A program made the position numbers and the translations under genes. The notes under the pieces are model-generated. The model worked only from the letters and a program-made list of their open reading frames with translations, searched no databases and was not told the origin of the DNA. From Rhodanobacter denitrificans (lineage in GTDB: Bacteria > Pseudomonadota > Gammaproteobacteria > Xanthomonadales > Rhodanobacteraceae), in the NCBI RefSeq assembly GCF_000230695.2, contig NC_020541.1, positions 1,674,001 to 1,738,000 on the forward strand: a DNA stretch of 64,000 bases, written 5' to 3'. Below, in pieces: positions 39,464 through 50,199 of this stretch; the first letter of the stretch is position 1, and each line of letters starts with the position of its first letter.

Positions 39464-40765
39464 GTGTTCGATAGACAAAAGAAAGGCGATCGCGCCGTCC
39501 TGGTCCTGCCGCATTCCCGCGGCGAAGGCGATGCCGCGCGTCGTGCCGAGGAATTCGCCGAGCTGGTGAAGTCCGCCGGGGCCGAGGTGCTGGGCGTGAT
39601 CAGCGCCCGCGTCGAGGATCCCAACCCGCGCTACTACATCGGCACCGGCAAGGCGGACGAGGTGGCCGAGGCGGCGCGTGCGCTGGAGGCCGACCTGGTG
39701 CTGGTCGATCACGTGCTGACCCCGGTGCAGGAACGCAACCTCGAAAAGCACCTGGGCATCCGCGTGGTCGACCGCGCCGGCCTGATCCTCGACATCTTCG
39801 CCCAGCGCGCCCGTTCGCACGAAGGCAAGCTGGAAGTGGAGCTGGCCCAGTTGAAGCACCTGGCCACCCGGCTGGTGCGCGGCTGGACCCATCTGGATAC
39901 CCAGCGCGGCGGTGCCATCGGCAACCGCGGTCCCGGCGAAACCCAGCTGGAAACCGACCGTCGCCTGCTCGGCGAGCGGGTCAAGATGCTCACCAGGCGG
40001 CTGGAAAAGGTGCAGACCCAGCGTGGCCAGCAACGCCGTGCGCGGCTGCGCAACACGGTGCCGCGCGTAGCCCTGGTCGGCTACACCAACGCCGGCAAGT
40101 CGACCCTGTTCAATGCGCTGACCACCGGCGACGTCTACGCTGCCAACCTGCTGTTCGCCACGCTGGATCCCACCGTGCGCAAGCTGGAGGGCCTCAGCTG
40201 CGGCCCGGCCGTGCTGGCCGATACCGTCGGCTTCATCCGCGAGCTGCCGCATGACCTGGTCGCCGCGTTCCGCGCCACCCTGGCCGAGGCGCGCGACGCC
40301 GACCTCTTGCTGCACGTCAGCGACGCCGCCGACGAGGAACGCGATCGCCTGCATCACGTCGTCGACAAGGTGCTGGAGGAAATCGACGCCGGCGACGTGC
40401 CGCAGCTGCAGGTGATGAACAAGATCGACCTGGCCGGCGCCGAGCCGCGGATCGAACGCGACGGCACCGGCAAACCGGTGCGGGTCTGGCTGTCCGCTGC
40501 CACCGGAGCCGGGCTGGATCTGCTGCGCCAGGCGCTGGGCGAACTGCTTGGCGGCGAGCGGGTGCAGTCGGCGCTGCAGTTGCCGCTGTCGGCCGGGCGC
40601 CTGCACGCGCGGCTCAAGGCCGCCGGCGCGATCAGCGGCGAGACGGTGGACGAACACGGCTGGCAGCTGCACATCGACGCACCGCGCAGCGTGATCGCCC
40701 CGCTCAGCGGCGGCGACCCCACCGAGACCCGGTTGCTGCGCCAGTTGCTGGCCGTGGCGGAATGA
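39464..40765 (+). CDS. hflX: Ribosome-associated GTPase HflX
   Basis: A 433-aa GTPase that splits or rescues stalled ribosomes, notably after heat stress. The N-terminal HflX domain (about residues 1-190) ends in GNRGPGETQLETDRRLL and a coiled-coil. The G domain has G1 VGYTNAGKSTLFNALT, G3 DTVGFIRELPHDLV and G4 NKIDLAG. The start at 39464 (GTG) gives MFDRQKKGDRAVLV, a normal HflX beginning, 58 bp after hfq. It is probably co-transcribed with hfq. Confidence 0.94.
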   Translation: MFDRQKKGDRAVLVLPHSRGEGDAARRAEEFAELVKSAGAEVLGVISARVEDPNPRYYIGTGKADEVAEAARALEADLVLVDHVLTPVQERNLEKHLGIRVVDRAGLILDIFAQRARSHEGKLEVELAQLKHLATRLVRGWTHLDTQRGGAIGNRGPGETQLETDRRLLGERVKMLTRRLEKVQTQRGQQRRARLRNTVPRVALVGYTNAGKSTLFNALTTGDVYAANLLFATLDPTVRKLEGLSCGPAVLADTVGFIRELPHDLVAAFRATLAEARDADLLLHVSDAADEERDRLHHVVDKVLEEIDAGDVPQLQVMNKIDLAGAEPRIERDGTGKPVRVWLSAATGAGLDLLRQALGELLGGERVQSALQLPLSAGRLHARLKAAGAISGETVDEHGWQLHIDAPRSVIAPLSGGDPTETRLLRQLLAVAE

Positions 40766-40802
40766 CGCCAGCGCACTGCGCGCGGCGCCTGCCGCGCTCT
40801 GC

Positions 40803-40808
40803 TAGAAT
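40803..40808 (+). promoter_or_regulatory. Candidate -10 element upstream of hflK
   Basis: TAGAAT in the context TCTGCTAGAATCCCCGCTG, nearly the same context as the OmpA-gene element at 23581. No clear -35. Confidence 0.4.
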
Positions 40809-40945
40809 CCCCGCTGTTTGCGCGGCCCCGAAAGACGGCCGGCGCGGCATTCCGACAGCCTTGGCTGAATCTCGTGTACAACCCGGTGCAAGGCGTGTTC
40901 CGGCCGTGGTTGCCGGCCTCCCGACGGCCCCTAGGAGACTGACTC

Positions 40946-42016
40946 GTGGCATGGAATGAACCCGGCAACAACGGGCAACGTGATCCGTGGAACAGGAATC
41001 GCCCGGGCGGCAAGTTGCCGCTGGACGATCTGCTCAACAACGCCAGGAAGCGCCTGGGCAAGTTGGGACAGGGTCCCGGCAGCCTGCTCACCGGCGTGCT
41101 GGTGCTGCTCATCGTCGGCCTGCTGTTCAGCAGCTACACCATCATCGGCGCGCGCCAGGCCGGCGTGGTGCTGCGCTTCGGCGAGTACTCGCGCACCCTG
41201 CCGCCGGGCTTCCATCTGAAGCTGCCGCAGCCGATCGAGTCGGTCACCAAGGTCGAGGCCACGCGGATCCGCTCGGTCACCGACAAGGTGGCGATGCTGA
41301 CCAAGGACGAGAACATCATCACGATCGACTTCACCGTGCAGTACCAGGTGGACGATTCGCGCAAGTACCTGTTCTCGCTGAACGACCCGGACGGCACCAT
41401 CGGCGCCGCCGCCGAGGCCGCGGTGCGCTCGGTGATCGGCAGCAGCGACATGGACCAGATCCTGTCCGCCGCCGGTGCCAGCCTGGTCGCCCAGGCACAG
41501 GAGACCCTGCAGAAGACCCTGGACACCTACGACTCCGGCCTGCGCGTCACCGAGGTCAGCTTCCAGAACGTGGCACCGCCGAACGAGGTGAAGGACGCGT
41601 TCGACGACGTCAACAACGCCCGCGAGGACAAGCAGAGCATCGAGAACGCCGCCCTGGCCTACGCCAGCAAGGTGGTGCCGGTGGCGCGCGGCGATGCCGC
41701 GCGCATCGCCGCCGAGGCGGCCGGCTACAAGGCCGAGCGCGTGGCCCGGGCCACCGGTGACGCCGCCCGTTTCGACTTGCTGCTGAAGCAGTACAAGGCG
41801 GCGCCGGAAGTGACCCGCAAGCGGCTGTGGCTGGAAACGATGGAACAGGTGATGGCGAAGAACCCCAAGGTGATCGACGGCTCCAACGGCCGCAACATCA
41901 TCAACCTGCCGACGCCGCAGGGTTCGCCGGCCGCGGCGCAGCCCGACGCGGGCACGACCGGTGCGGTGGTGTCGCCGCCGACCGGCAGCGCGGCCGGCAA
42001 GGGGGCGCAGCCATGA
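40946..42016 (+). CDS. hflK: HflK subunit of the FtsH-modulating HflKC complex
   Basis: A 356-aa SPFH/band-7 membrane protein that with HflC forms a large cage around the FtsH protease. The Gly/Asn/Pro-rich N-terminus (NEPGNNGQRDPWNRNRPGG) is followed by one membrane helix at about residues 50-70 and the band-7 domain with GARQAGVVLRFGEY. A helical region follows (EDKQSIENAALAYASKVVPVARGDAAR). The GTG start at 40946 follows TAGGAG. Its stop overlaps the hflC start (ATGATGA), indicating translational coupling. Confidence 0.94.
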   Translation: MAWNEPGNNGQRDPWNRNRPGGKLPLDDLLNNARKRLGKLGQGPGSLLTGVLVLLIVGLLFSSYTIIGARQAGVVLRFGEYSRTLPPGFHLKLPQPIESVTKVEATRIRSVTDKVAMLTKDENIITIDFTVQYQVDDSRKYLFSLNDPDGTIGAAAEAAVRSVIGSSDMDQILSAAGASLVAQAQETLQKTLDTYDSGLRVTEVSFQNVAPPNEVKDAFDDVNNAREDKQSIENAALAYASKVVPVARGDAARIAAEAAGYKAERVARATGDAARFDLLLKQYKAAPEVTRKRLWLETMEQVMAKNPKVIDGSNGRNIINLPTPQGSPAAAQPDAGTTGAVVSPPTGSAAGKGAQP

Positions 42017-42882
42017 TGAAGATCGGTTCCGCCATCGTTGCCTTGCTGGTCGTCCTGCTCGGCCTCAACAGCATGTTCGTGGTCAGCGAAGGGCACAGCG
42101 CGCTGCTGTTGCAGTTCGGCCGCATCGTGCGCACCGACTACCAGCCGGGCCTGCACTTCAAGCTGCCGGTGATCCAGCAGGTGATGCACTTCGACAAGCG
42201 CATCCTGTCGCTGGACGCGCCGCCGGAGCGCTACTTCACCTCCGAGAAGAAGAGCGTCAACGTCGACTTCTACGTGAAGTGGCGCGTCGCCGACAACGCC
42301 GCGTACTACCGCGCCACCGGCGGCGACCAGCTGCAGGCGGCGCAGCGGCTGACCCCGATCGTGAAGGACGCGCTGCGCTTCGAGTTCAACGCGCGGACCT
42401 TGCCCGACCTGATCTCCGGCGGGCGCAAGGACATCACCGAACGGGTGCGTGCGCAGACCGACGCCTCGGCGCGCAAGAACCTCGGCATCGCCGTGGTCGA
42501 CGTGCGCATCAAGCGCATCGACCTGCCGAACGAGGTCAGCGAGTCGGTATACAAGCGCATGCGCGCCGAGCGCCTGCAGCTGGCCAACGAACTGCGCTTC
42601 ACCGGCCAGGAAGCGGCCGAGAAGATCCAGGCCGACGCCGATCGCCAGGGCCAGGTGCTGCGCGCCGACGCCCAGCGCGACGCGGCCAAGGTGAAGGGCG
42701 AAGGCGACGCGGAAGCGGCTGCCATCTACGCGCAGGCGTACAACCAGGATCCGGAATTCTTCACGTTCTACCGCAGCCTGGCCGCGTACCGTACCTCGTT
42801 CGAGGATGGCAAGGGCGTGCTGATCATGAAGCCCGACGACGAGTTCCTGCGCTACTTCGAACAGCCCGCGCAGAAACGCTGA
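42013..42882 (+). CDS. hflC: HflC subunit of the FtsH-modulating HflKC complex
   Basis: A 289-aa SPFH/band-7 partner of HflK. It has an N-terminal membrane anchor (IGSAIVALLVVLLGLNSMFVV), a band-7 domain (ALLLQFGRIVRTDYQPGLHF), a helical stalk (RLQLANELRFTGQEAAEKIQ), and the C-terminal end VLIMKPDDEFLRYF. Two adjacent ATGs (42013 and 42016) overlap the hflK stop; the first is used. Confidence 0.94.
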   Translation: MMKIGSAIVALLVVLLGLNSMFVVSEGHSALLLQFGRIVRTDYQPGLHFKLPVIQQVMHFDKRILSLDAPPERYFTSEKKSVNVDFYVKWRVADNAAYYRATGGDQLQAAQRLTPIVKDALRFEFNARTLPDLISGGRKDITERVRAQTDASARKNLGIAVVDVRIKRIDLPNEVSESVYKRMRAERLQLANELRFTGQEAAEKIQADADRQGQVLRADAQRDAAKVKGEGDAEAAAIYAQAYNQDPEFFTFYRSLAAYRTSFEDGKGVLIMKPDDEFLRYFEQPAQKR

Positions 42883-42892
42883 GTCGACCCCG

Positions 42893-43075
42893 ATGCACCA
42901 GCTGGCTGCCGCGTTGTGCCTGATGCTGGTGATCGAGGGCCTGCTGCTGTTCGCGGCGCCGCAAGGCTGGCAGGCGATAGTGCGCGAGGCGCTGAAACTG
43001 CCGCCGCGCACCTTGCGGCTGTTCGGCGCCGGTGCGATGGTGACCGGCCTGGTGCTGTTGCAAATTTTTCATTGA
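42893..43075 (+). CDS. DUF2065-family small membrane protein (YjeT-like)
   Basis: A 60-aa protein with two hydrophobic segments, LAAALCLMLVIEGLLLFAAP and LRLFGAGAMVTGLVLLQIF. The PxGW turn (APQGWQAIVREAL) is the mark of the DUF2065 family found between hflC and purA in many gammaproteobacteria. It lies 10 bp after hflC. Function unknown; the position suggests a small partner of HflKC. Confidence 0.85.
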   Translation: MHQLAAALCLMLVIEGLLLFAAPQGWQAIVREALKLPPRTLRLFGAGAMVTGLVLLQIFH

Positions 43076-43133
43076 TACGCGTGGTCCCGCCCGACGGGAC
43101 GCCACCAACCTGAGCGAGAACATCTCGGAGTAA

Positions 43134-44432
<1,299 letters not shown>

Positions 44433-44456
44433 ACGTTGCCGCATCCTCGTCTCGTG

Positions 44457-44490
44457 AAACAGGCCCCGCATGTCGGGGCCTGTTTCGTTT
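44457..44490 (+). terminator. Intrinsic terminator after purA
   Basis: A perfect 12-bp stem (AAACAGGCCCCG with its complement at 44474-44485) and 5-nt loop, ending in TTT and followed by CGTTT, 24 bp after the stop. Confidence 0.85.
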
Positions 44491-44498
44491 GGTTGGGT

Positions 44499-44579
44499 GT
44501 TGGGGTTCGCTGGCGCTCACCCCAACCTACGGATTTACGGCACTCGCGTAGGTTGGGGTGAGCGCCAGCGAACCCCAAC
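44499..44579. repeat. Inverted pair of 32-bp REP sequences
   Basis: 44499-44530 and 44548-44579 are perfect reverse complements. Read on the plus strand, the second starts GTAGGTTGGGGTGAGCGCC and contains its own inner palindrome (GTTGGGG with CCCCAAC). The GTAG tetranucleotide at the start is a REP hallmark. The pair abuts the 3' end of the RAYT gene. Confidence 0.9.
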
Positions 44580-44580
44580 A

Positions 44581-45114
44581 TCACCCGCCACGCTCGCCAT
44601 CAATCCCAACACGATCCGGATCACATCCCCAATCCGCCGTGACTGTTCCCTCACGGATATATCGGTGGATGGACGAATACGGCCAATCCCTCGCCTTGGC
44701 GACGTGACCGTGCTTCACCGGGTTGATGTGCACATAATCGACATGCCGTGCAAGGTCACTCTCATTGCGGATCTGGTGCTCCCAGAAGCGGCGTTGCCAG
44801 ATGCCGCGTTCACCCTTGCGCAGCCGGGAGCCACGAATGGTTTCGCCATGTTCAATCGTGCGGGAAAAACCGGCCTTGATCAGTAGCCAGCGGGTAGAAA
44901 AGTCGGCGTCGCCCGGCGGCAATGTCCATACGGCATGCATGTGCTCGGGCAAGACCACCCACGCGACGATCTCGAACGGATGCCGCTGCTTTACCGTTAG
45001 TACTGCTTGACGAAGCGTGTCGATACGCTCGATCAGCAGGCGGCTGGAGCGGTCGGCCAGATTGACGGTAAAGAAATAGGTTCCGCCAGTGGCGCGGGCT
45101 CTTCGATAACGCAT
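44581..45114 (-). CDS. REP-associated tyrosine transposase (RAYT)
   Basis: A 177-aa Y1-type single-strand transposase related to IS200/IS605 TnpA. It carries the metal-binding HMH at residues 58-60 (LPEHMHAVW) and the catalytic Tyr127 in [14 protein letters not shown], with the typical trailing [10 protein letters not shown]. RAYTs are usually single-copy and are thought to mobilise or maintain the REPs beside them. Here identical REPs lie directly at both ends (44548-44579 and 45139-45170). The start at 45114 gives [19 protein letters not shown], the family's usual beginning. Confidence 0.92.
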   Translation of the reverse strand: MRYRRARATGGTYFFTVNLADRSSRLLIERIDTLRQAVLTVKQRHPFEIVAWVVLPEHMHAVWTLPPGDADFSTRWLLIKAGFSRTIEHGETIRGSRLRKGERGIWQRRFWEHQIRNESDLARHVDYVHINPVKHGHVAKARDWPYSSIHRYIREGTVTADWGCDPDRVGIDGERGG

Positions 45115-45138
45115 CGGGTCGTCCTTGGCGATGTGGGC

Positions 45139-45170
45139 GTTGGGGTTCGCTGGCGCTCACCCCAACCTAC
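45139..45170. repeat. Third REP copy, upstream of the RAYT gene
   Basis: Identical over 32 bp to the copy at 44499-44530 and inverted relative to 44548-44579, so the RAYT gene is flanked by inverted REPs. Confidence 0.9.
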
Positions 45171-45187
45171 GCGGGTGGTTCCGCCTT

Positions 45188-45685
45188 CTATCTCGTGGGT
45201 TCCGCACGCTCGCCCACCGGCAGGTTGAGCGTTTCCTTGACCTCTTCCATCACGATGTAGCTTTTCGAGTCGCGCACGTTCGGCAGGGTCAGCAAGGTGT
45301 TGCCGAGCAGCTTGCGGTACGAGGCCATGCCCGAGATGCGCGCCTTGATCAGGTAATCGAACGCGCCGGAGACGAGGTGGCACTCCAGCACGTTGGGCAG
45401 GCGCAGCGCGGCGTTGCGGAATTCCTCGAAGATGTTGCCCGACTTGTAGGCCAGGCTGATCTCCACGAATACCAGCAGGCCGGCGCCGACCAGGTGCGGG
45501 TCGAGCCGCGCGTGATAGCCAGTGATCACGCCGTCGCGTTCCAGCCGGCGCACGCGCTCGGTGCACGGCGTGGTGGACAGGCCGACGCGCTCGCCCAGTT
45601 CGGTGAACGAGATCCGCCCCTCGTCCTGCAGCACGCGGAGGATCTTCCGGTCGATTTTGTCGAATTCCCGCCGCTTCACCGCCAT
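45188..45685 (-). CDS. Lrp/AsnC-family regulator, probable DadR
   Basis: A 165-aa one-component regulator. The N-terminal winged helix-turn-helix ([20 protein letters not shown], then [24 protein letters not shown]) is followed by a RAM ligand-binding domain ([20 protein letters not shown], then [18 protein letters not shown]). It is divergent from dadA-alr, the classic position of the alanine-responsive activator. The start at 45685 ([12 protein letters not shown]) is chosen over upstream in-frame starts that run into the control region. It probably binds alanine or leucine and acts at the A/T-rich interval 45690-45775. Confidence 0.88.
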   Translation of the reverse strand: MAVKRREFDKIDRKILRVLQDEGRISFTELGERVGLSTTPCTERVRRLERDGVITGYHARLDPHLVGAGLLVFVEISLAYKSGNIFEEFRNAALRLPNVLECHLVSGAFDYLIKARISGMASYRKLLGNTLLTLPNVRDSKSYIVMEEVKETLNLPVGERAEPTR

Positions 45686-45769
45686 GGGTTCACCAATGAT
45701 TGCCAATCTGGCAGTGATTTTACCCATCAACATCGCAAAAGACAGAAAATAAGATTGGCCGATCGTTCC

Positions 45770-45775
45770 TATACT
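45770..45775 (+). promoter_or_regulatory. Candidate -10 of the dadA promoter
   Basis: TATACT, 56 bp before the start, in an A/T-rich segment rare for this window; the -35 is weak, as expected if Lrp-type activation is needed. Confidence 0.4.
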
Positions 45776-45830
45776 CGTCGGGATCATTCCTGCGGCTTGC
45801 CGCAGGCCAACCGGCGGAAGGGGGAGCGCG

Positions 45831-47111
45831 ATGCGGGTACTGATTCTGGGCAGCGGCGTGATCGGCACGTGCAGTGCGTGGTACCTGGCGCGCGCCGGTT
45901 TCGAGGTGACCGTGGTCGATCGCGAAAGCGCGCCGGCCCGCGAGACCAGCTTCGCCAATGCCGGCCAGATCTCGCCCGGTTACGCCTCGCCGTGGGCCGC
46001 CCCGGGCGTGCCGCTGAAGGCCTTGAAGTGGCTGTTCATGCGCCACGCACCACTGGCGATCCGCCCCGGCCTCGACCCGCAGCAATACCTGTGGCTGCTG
46101 CAGATGCTGCGCAACTGCACCGCCAGCCGCTACGCGATCAACAAGGCGCGCATGGTGCGCCTGTCCGAGTACAGCCGCGACTGCATGGACGAATTGCGCG
46201 CCGAAACCGGGCTGGATTACGAAGGCCGCCAGCTCGGCACGGTGCAGTTGTTCCGCACCCAGGCGCAGTTGGACGACGCGGCCAAGGACATCGCCGTGCT
46301 CAAGCAGTACGGCGTGCCGTACGAATTGCTCGACCGTGCCGGCATCGTGCGGGTGGAGCCGGCGCTGGCCGGGGTGGTCGACCAGCTCAGCGGCGCGCTG
46401 CGCCTGCCGAACGACCAGACCGGCGACTGCGAGCTGTTCACCCGCCGGCTCGCCGCGCGGGCACAGGAGGCCGGCGTCGAGTTCCGCTTCGGCGCCACCG
46501 TGGAAAAACTCGAACACGACGGCAGCCGCCTCACCGGCGTGCGCATCGACGGCAAGCTCGAACGCGCCGACCGCTACGTGCTGGCGCTGGGCAGCTACAC
46601 GCCGCAACTGCTGGCGCCGCTGGGCATCCACCTGCCGGTGTACCCGCTGAAGGGCTACTCGCTGACCCTGCCGATCACCGATCCGGCGATGGCGCCCACC
46701 TCGACCATCCTCGACGAAACCTACAAGGTGGCGGTGACCCGCTTCGACCAGCGCATCCGCGTCGGCGGCATGGCCGAGGTCTCCGGCTTCGACCTGTCGC
46801 TGTCGCCGCGCCGCCGCGCCACCCTGGAAAAAGTGGTCGGCGACCTGTACCCGCACGGCGGCGACCTGAGCCAGTCCACGTTCTGGACCGGCCTGCGCCC
46901 GGCCACTCCGGACGGCACGCCGGTGGTCGGCGCCACCCGGCTGGACAACCTCTACCTCAACACCGGCCATGGCACCCTGGGCTGGACCATGGCCTGCGGT
47001 TCCGGTCGCTACCTGGCCGACCTGATCGCGGGGCGCAAGCCGCAGATCAGCCGCGAAGGCCTGGACATCTCGCGCTACAGTACGCGCCCGACCGCGGGAG
47101 TCCCTGCCTGA
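45831..47111 (+). CDS. dadA: D-amino acid dehydrogenase
   Basis: A 426-aa FAD-dependent membrane-associated enzyme that deaminates D-alanine to pyruvate, feeding electrons to the respiratory chain. The N-terminal dinucleotide fold [20 protein letters not shown] is followed by [19 protein letters not shown] and [12 protein letters not shown]. The C-terminal FAD loop is [17 protein letters not shown] with [22 protein letters not shown] precedes the ATG at 45831; the open frame continues far upstream but without features. Its stop overlaps the alr start (TGATG). Confidence 0.95.
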   Translation: MRVLILGSGVIGTCSAWYLARAGFEVTVVDRESAPARETSFANAGQISPGYASPWAAPGVPLKALKWLFMRHAPLAIRPGLDPQQYLWLLQMLRNCTASRYAINKARMVRLSEYSRDCMDELRAETGLDYEGRQLGTVQLFRTQAQLDDAAKDIAVLKQYGVPYELLDRAGIVRVEPALAGVVDQLSGALRLPNDQTGDCELFTRRLAARAQEAGVEFRFGATVEKLEHDGSRLTGVRIDGKLERADRYVLALGSYTPQLLAPLGIHLPVYPLKGYSLTLPITDPAMAPTSTILDETYKVAVTRFDQRIRVGGMAEVSGFDLSLSPRRRATLEKVVGDLYPHGGDLSQSTFWTGLRPATPDGTPVVGATRLDNLYLNTGHGTLGWTMACGSGRYLADLIAGRKPQISREGLDISRYSTRPTAGVPA

Positions 47112-48184
47112 TGCGCCCGGCACGTGCCCTGATCGACCTGGCCGCCCTGCGCCACAACTACCGCTTTGCGCGCGAGCTGGGCGGACGCAAGGCGCTGGCC
47201 GTGGTCAAGGCCGACGCCTACGGTCACGGTGCCGTGCGCTGCGCGCAGGCACTGGAAGGCGAAGCCGACGGTTTCGGGGTGGCCTGCATCGAGGAGGCAC
47301 TGGAACTGCGCGAGGCCGGCATTCGCGCCCCGATCCTGCTGCTGGAAGGTTTCTTCGAAGCCGACGAACTGGCGCTGATCGACGCCCACGACCTGTGGTG
47401 CGTGGTGCAGGCCGAATGGCAGATCGACGCGATCGAACGCGCACGCCCAAGCAAACCATTCACGCTCTGGCTGAAGCTCGATTCGGGCATGCACCGGCTC
47501 GGCCTCGCCGCGGCGGACTACCGCGCCAGCCTGCAACGCCTGCAGGCCATGCCGCAGGTGCGCGAGGTAGTGGCGATGACCCACTTCGCCCGCGCCGACG
47601 AGCTGGACTGCGAGCGCACCGATGAGCAACGCGCGCTGTTCCACCAGGTGTGCGACGAGCTGCGCCTGGCCACCAGCCTCGGCAATTCCCCCGCGCTGCT
47701 CGGCTGGCCCAGCGCACAGGGCGAATGGGCGCGGCCGGGCCTGATGCTGTACGGCGCCACGCCGTTCGCCGCCCCGCATCCGGTCGCCGACCGCCTGCAA
47801 CCGGTGATGACGGTGACCTCGAAGGTGATCGGCGTGCGCGAGCTGGCGGCCGGCGAACCGATCGGCTACGGCGCGCGCTTCGTCACACGGCGCCCCAGCC
47901 GCATCGGCGTCGTCGCGATGGGCTACGCCGACGGCTACCCGCAGTTCGCCCCCAACGGCACCCCGGTCAGCATCGACGGCCGGCCCGGCGAGCTGGTCGG
48001 CCGCGTGTCGATGGACATGCTCACCGTCGACCTCACCGACCACCCCGCCGCCGGCCTCGGCAGCCGCGTCGAGCTGTGGGGCGGGCAGGTGCCGGTCGGC
48101 GAACTGGCTGCGCACAGCGAAGGCAGCGCCTACCAGCTGCTGTGCGGCCTGAAGCGCGTGCCGCGCAGCTACGTCGGCGAGTGA
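47111..48184 (+). CDS. alr: Alanine racemase (catabolic, DadX-like)
   Basis: A 357-aa PLP enzyme converting L- to D-alanine for DadA. The PLP lysine Lys33 is in [63 protein letters not shown] (catalytic Tyr region), and [17 protein letters not shown] are all conserved. Its coupling to dadA (one-base overlap) and the upstream Lrp regulator indicate the catabolic dadX role, although it may also supply D-Ala for the wall. Confidence 0.95.
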   Translation: MRPARALIDLAALRHNYRFARELGGRKALAVVKADAYGHGAVRCAQALEGEADGFGVACIEEALELREAGIRAPILLLEGFFEADELALIDAHDLWCVVQAEWQIDAIERARPSKPFTLWLKLDSGMHRLGLAAADYRASLQRLQAMPQVREVVAMTHFARADELDCERTDEQRALFHQVCDELRLATSLGNSPALLGWPSAQGEWARPGLMLYGATPFAAPHPVADRLQPVMTVTSKVIGVRELAAGEPIGYGARFVTRRPSRIGVVAMGYADGYPQFAPNGTPVSIDGRPGELVGRVSMDMLTVDLTDHPAAGLGSRVELWGGQVPVGELAAHSEGSAYQLLCGLKRVPRSYVGE

Positions 48185-48312
48185 ATGCTTCCCGCTGCCT
48201 GCAGGAGGGCAGCAGGTAAGGTTCCTGACCTTCGGCACGTCCAGCCCCGATCTCGCCCCCTGCGACCCACCGCGGCCACCATCGCGCGATGGAACCAATC
48301 AGGGGGAACGCC

Positions 48313-48945
48313 ATGACCGCACTCACCGACCGCTTCACTCGCGCCGTCGACTACGCCCGCATCGCCCACGTCGCGCAATGCCGCAAGGGTTCGAACATCC
48401 CGTACCTCTACCACCTGCTCGGCGTGGCCAGCCTGGTGATCGAGTTCGGCGGCAACGAAGACCAGGTCATCGCCGGCCTGCTGCACGACACCCTGGAAGA
48501 CTGCGGCGTCGCGCACGAAGCGGCGATCCGAGCGCAGTTCGGCGACGCCGTCGCCATCATCGTCAAGGACTGCACCGACGGCACCGCCGAAGGCAAGGCC
48601 AGCCACACCGACGCCGAGGCCAAACGCCGCGACTGGATCGAACGCAAGCTCGCCTACCTCGCGCATCTGAAAGAAGCCCCCGACGCGACCTTGCTGGTCA
48701 GCGCCTGCGACAAGCTGCACAACACCCGCGCCATCGTGCAGGACCTCGAAGACCCCGAAGTCGGCACCCGCGTGTTCGAGCGCTTCACCGGCGGCCGCGC
48801 CGGCACGCTGGGCTATTATCATGCGCTGGCGGAAATCTTCTCGTCGCGTGGCGTGTCGGTCGCCAAGTTGCTCGATGCGACGGTGGAGTGGATGCACGAA
48901 CTCGCAGGGGCAGAGATTCGTAGAGTGCTCACTGCAGGTATATGA
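48313..48945 (+). CDS. HD-domain phosphohydrolase-like protein
   Basis: A 210-aa soluble protein with an HD metal-hydrolase domain like the hydrolase half of SpoT or MESH1. It carries YLYHLLGVASLVIEFGGNED, the HD pair in GLLHDTLEDCGV, and the downstream ASP in SACDKLHNTRAIVQ. It has no synthetase or TGS domain, so it could be a small alarmone hydrolase or another nucleotidase. The ATG at 48313 follows GGGGGAAC. It stands alone, ended by a terminator. Confidence 0.8.
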   Translation: MTALTDRFTRAVDYARIAHVAQCRKGSNIPYLYHLLGVASLVIEFGGNEDQVIAGLLHDTLEDCGVAHEAAIRAQFGDAVAIIVKDCTDGTAEGKASHTDAEAKRRDWIERKLAYLAHLKEAPDATLLVSACDKLHNTRAIVQDLEDPEVGTRVFERFTGGRAGTLGYYHALAEIFSSRGVSVAKLLDATVEWMHELAGAEIRRVLTAGI

Positions 48946-48970
48946 CGTCATTTAGGGAAAGCGATGGCAA

Positions 48971-48996
48971 AGTCCCCGCATTGCGGGGCTTTTTTT
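48971..48996 (+). terminator. Intrinsic terminator at the edge of the defence island
   Basis: CCCCGC pairs with GCGGGG around an ATT loop, followed by seven T. The 100 bp after it to the next gene show nothing recognisable. Confidence 0.8.
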
Positions 48997-49097
48997 CAGA
49001 CAAGCCTCGCGATGCAGAGCTTGTTGGTTACTATCGACGTGTTAGGCAGGTAACGAATCACCCAGATTGAGGGTGTAAGGCAAATGACGGGGGGCGT

Positions 49098-50096
49098 ATG
49101 GCGAAAGTATGGATGGTTCGCGGTGAAGGCGGTCGCTTGTATGAGGACTTCCGTGAGCGTGGTGTAGCCGCTATCGGGTGGAACCAGCTGGCTGCAAGAG
49201 CAAGGCCAGGCATGACCCGCAAAGAACTTACGGGCCTCTATCTTCTGGATGAGCCACAAGCGAAGCCAGGCACTGCAATTTCTGGGGCCTCCCAAGTTTG
49301 GCGTTTCATCAACGAGATAGCCGTGGGCGACTATGTGTTGACCTATTCGCCATCAAATCGCACTTATCTACTCGGCAAGGTGACTGGCCCCGCACAGCAT
49401 CGCGCTGATTGGGCGGTCGATAGCATGGCGCTGGTGCGTCCTGTCCAATGGCAACCTGGCGAGATCGATCGTGACAACTTGAGTGTTCCGGCAAAGAACA
49501 GTCTGGGTTCGACGCTCACAGTTTTTCTCATTCCTGACATGGTAGCGACGGAGCTGGTTGCGGCGGCGGCTGGCAAGCCCGTAAAGAATGTTCCCGAAGA
49601 AGACGCTGCAGCAGAAGACGTGGTTGATCCCTTTGCCGATATCGAGACGGCAGCGGTGGAGCGAATCAAGGATCTGGTCAGTGCACTGGACCCACGAGAG
49701 ATGGAGCAACTTGTCGCAGGCATCCTGCGCGCCATGGGCTACAAGACTCAGGTGTCACCTGTAGGTGCCGATCGTGGCAAGGACATCATCGCGTCGCCCG
49801 ATGGCTTCGGTTTCCAGGATCCGCGCATTGTCGTCGAGGTCAAACATCGCAGCGGCCAGATGGGCAGCCAGGCGATTCGCAGCTTTCTTGGCGGACGGCA
49901 CAAGGACGATCGTGGCCTTTACGTAAGCACGGGTGGATTTAGCAAGGATGCGCTCTACGAGGCCGATCGGGCAGCGGTGCCGCTTACGCTGTGGACTCTG
50001 GACAATTTGATCCGAGCACTGATCGAGCATTACGACAAAACGGATGCCGAAACAAAGCGGCTCGTTCCTTTGAAGCGGATGTATTGGCCCGCCTGA
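49098..50096 (+). CDS. Mrr-like restriction endonuclease with N-terminal PUA/EVE-like domain
   Basis: A 332-aa probable type IV (modification-dependent) restriction enzyme. The N-terminal part (KVWMVRGEGGRLYEDFRERG, then VAAIGWN, later VGDYVLTYSPSNRTYLLGKV) resembles the EVE/PUA-like modules that read modified bases in COG4127 restriction system proteins. The C-terminal Mrr_cat domain has MEQLVAGILRAMGYKTQVSP, then the PD-(D/E)xK core Asp229 in DRGKDIIA and Glu247-Val-Lys249 in RIVVEVKHRSGQ, followed by VSTGGFSKDAL. It lies just upstream of the hsd operon on the same strand, with codon use less GC-biased than flanking genes. It could restrict methylated phage DNA, or be an accessory of the operon. 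Confidence 0.85.
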   Translation: MAKVWMVRGEGGRLYEDFRERGVAAIGWNQLAARARPGMTRKELTGLYLLDEPQAKPGTAISGASQVWRFINEIAVGDYVLTYSPSNRTYLLGKVTGPAQHRADWAVDSMALVRPVQWQPGEIDRDNLSVPAKNSLGSTLTVFLIPDMVATELVAAAAGKPVKNVPEEDAAAEDVVDPFADIETAAVERIKDLVSALDPREMEQLVAGILRAMGYKTQVSPVGADRGKDIIASPDGFGFQDPRIVVEVKHRSGQMGSQAIRSFLGGRHKDDRGLYVSTGGFSKDALYEADRAAVPLTLWTLDNLIRALIEHYDKTDAETKRLVPLKRMYWPA

Positions 50097-50199
50097 TCTT
50101 GCTTAAACATGACTCGTCGCATCCGGTGGCGACGAGCGAACGATTTGCGTCAATTGCCGTGGAGTTACGGTATTAGATTGGTATGACTTGGGGAATGGT

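Noticed and set aside
44470..44886. A plus-strand frame across the REPs and the RAYT gene
   Set aside because: It is the complement of the REP pair and RAYT coding sequence. The minus-strand product has the HMH and Tyr motifs.
45125..45830. An upstream extension in the alr frame, ending in the regulator region
   Set aside because: It runs antisense to the Lrp gene and then through dadA out of frame. The real alr starts at 47111.
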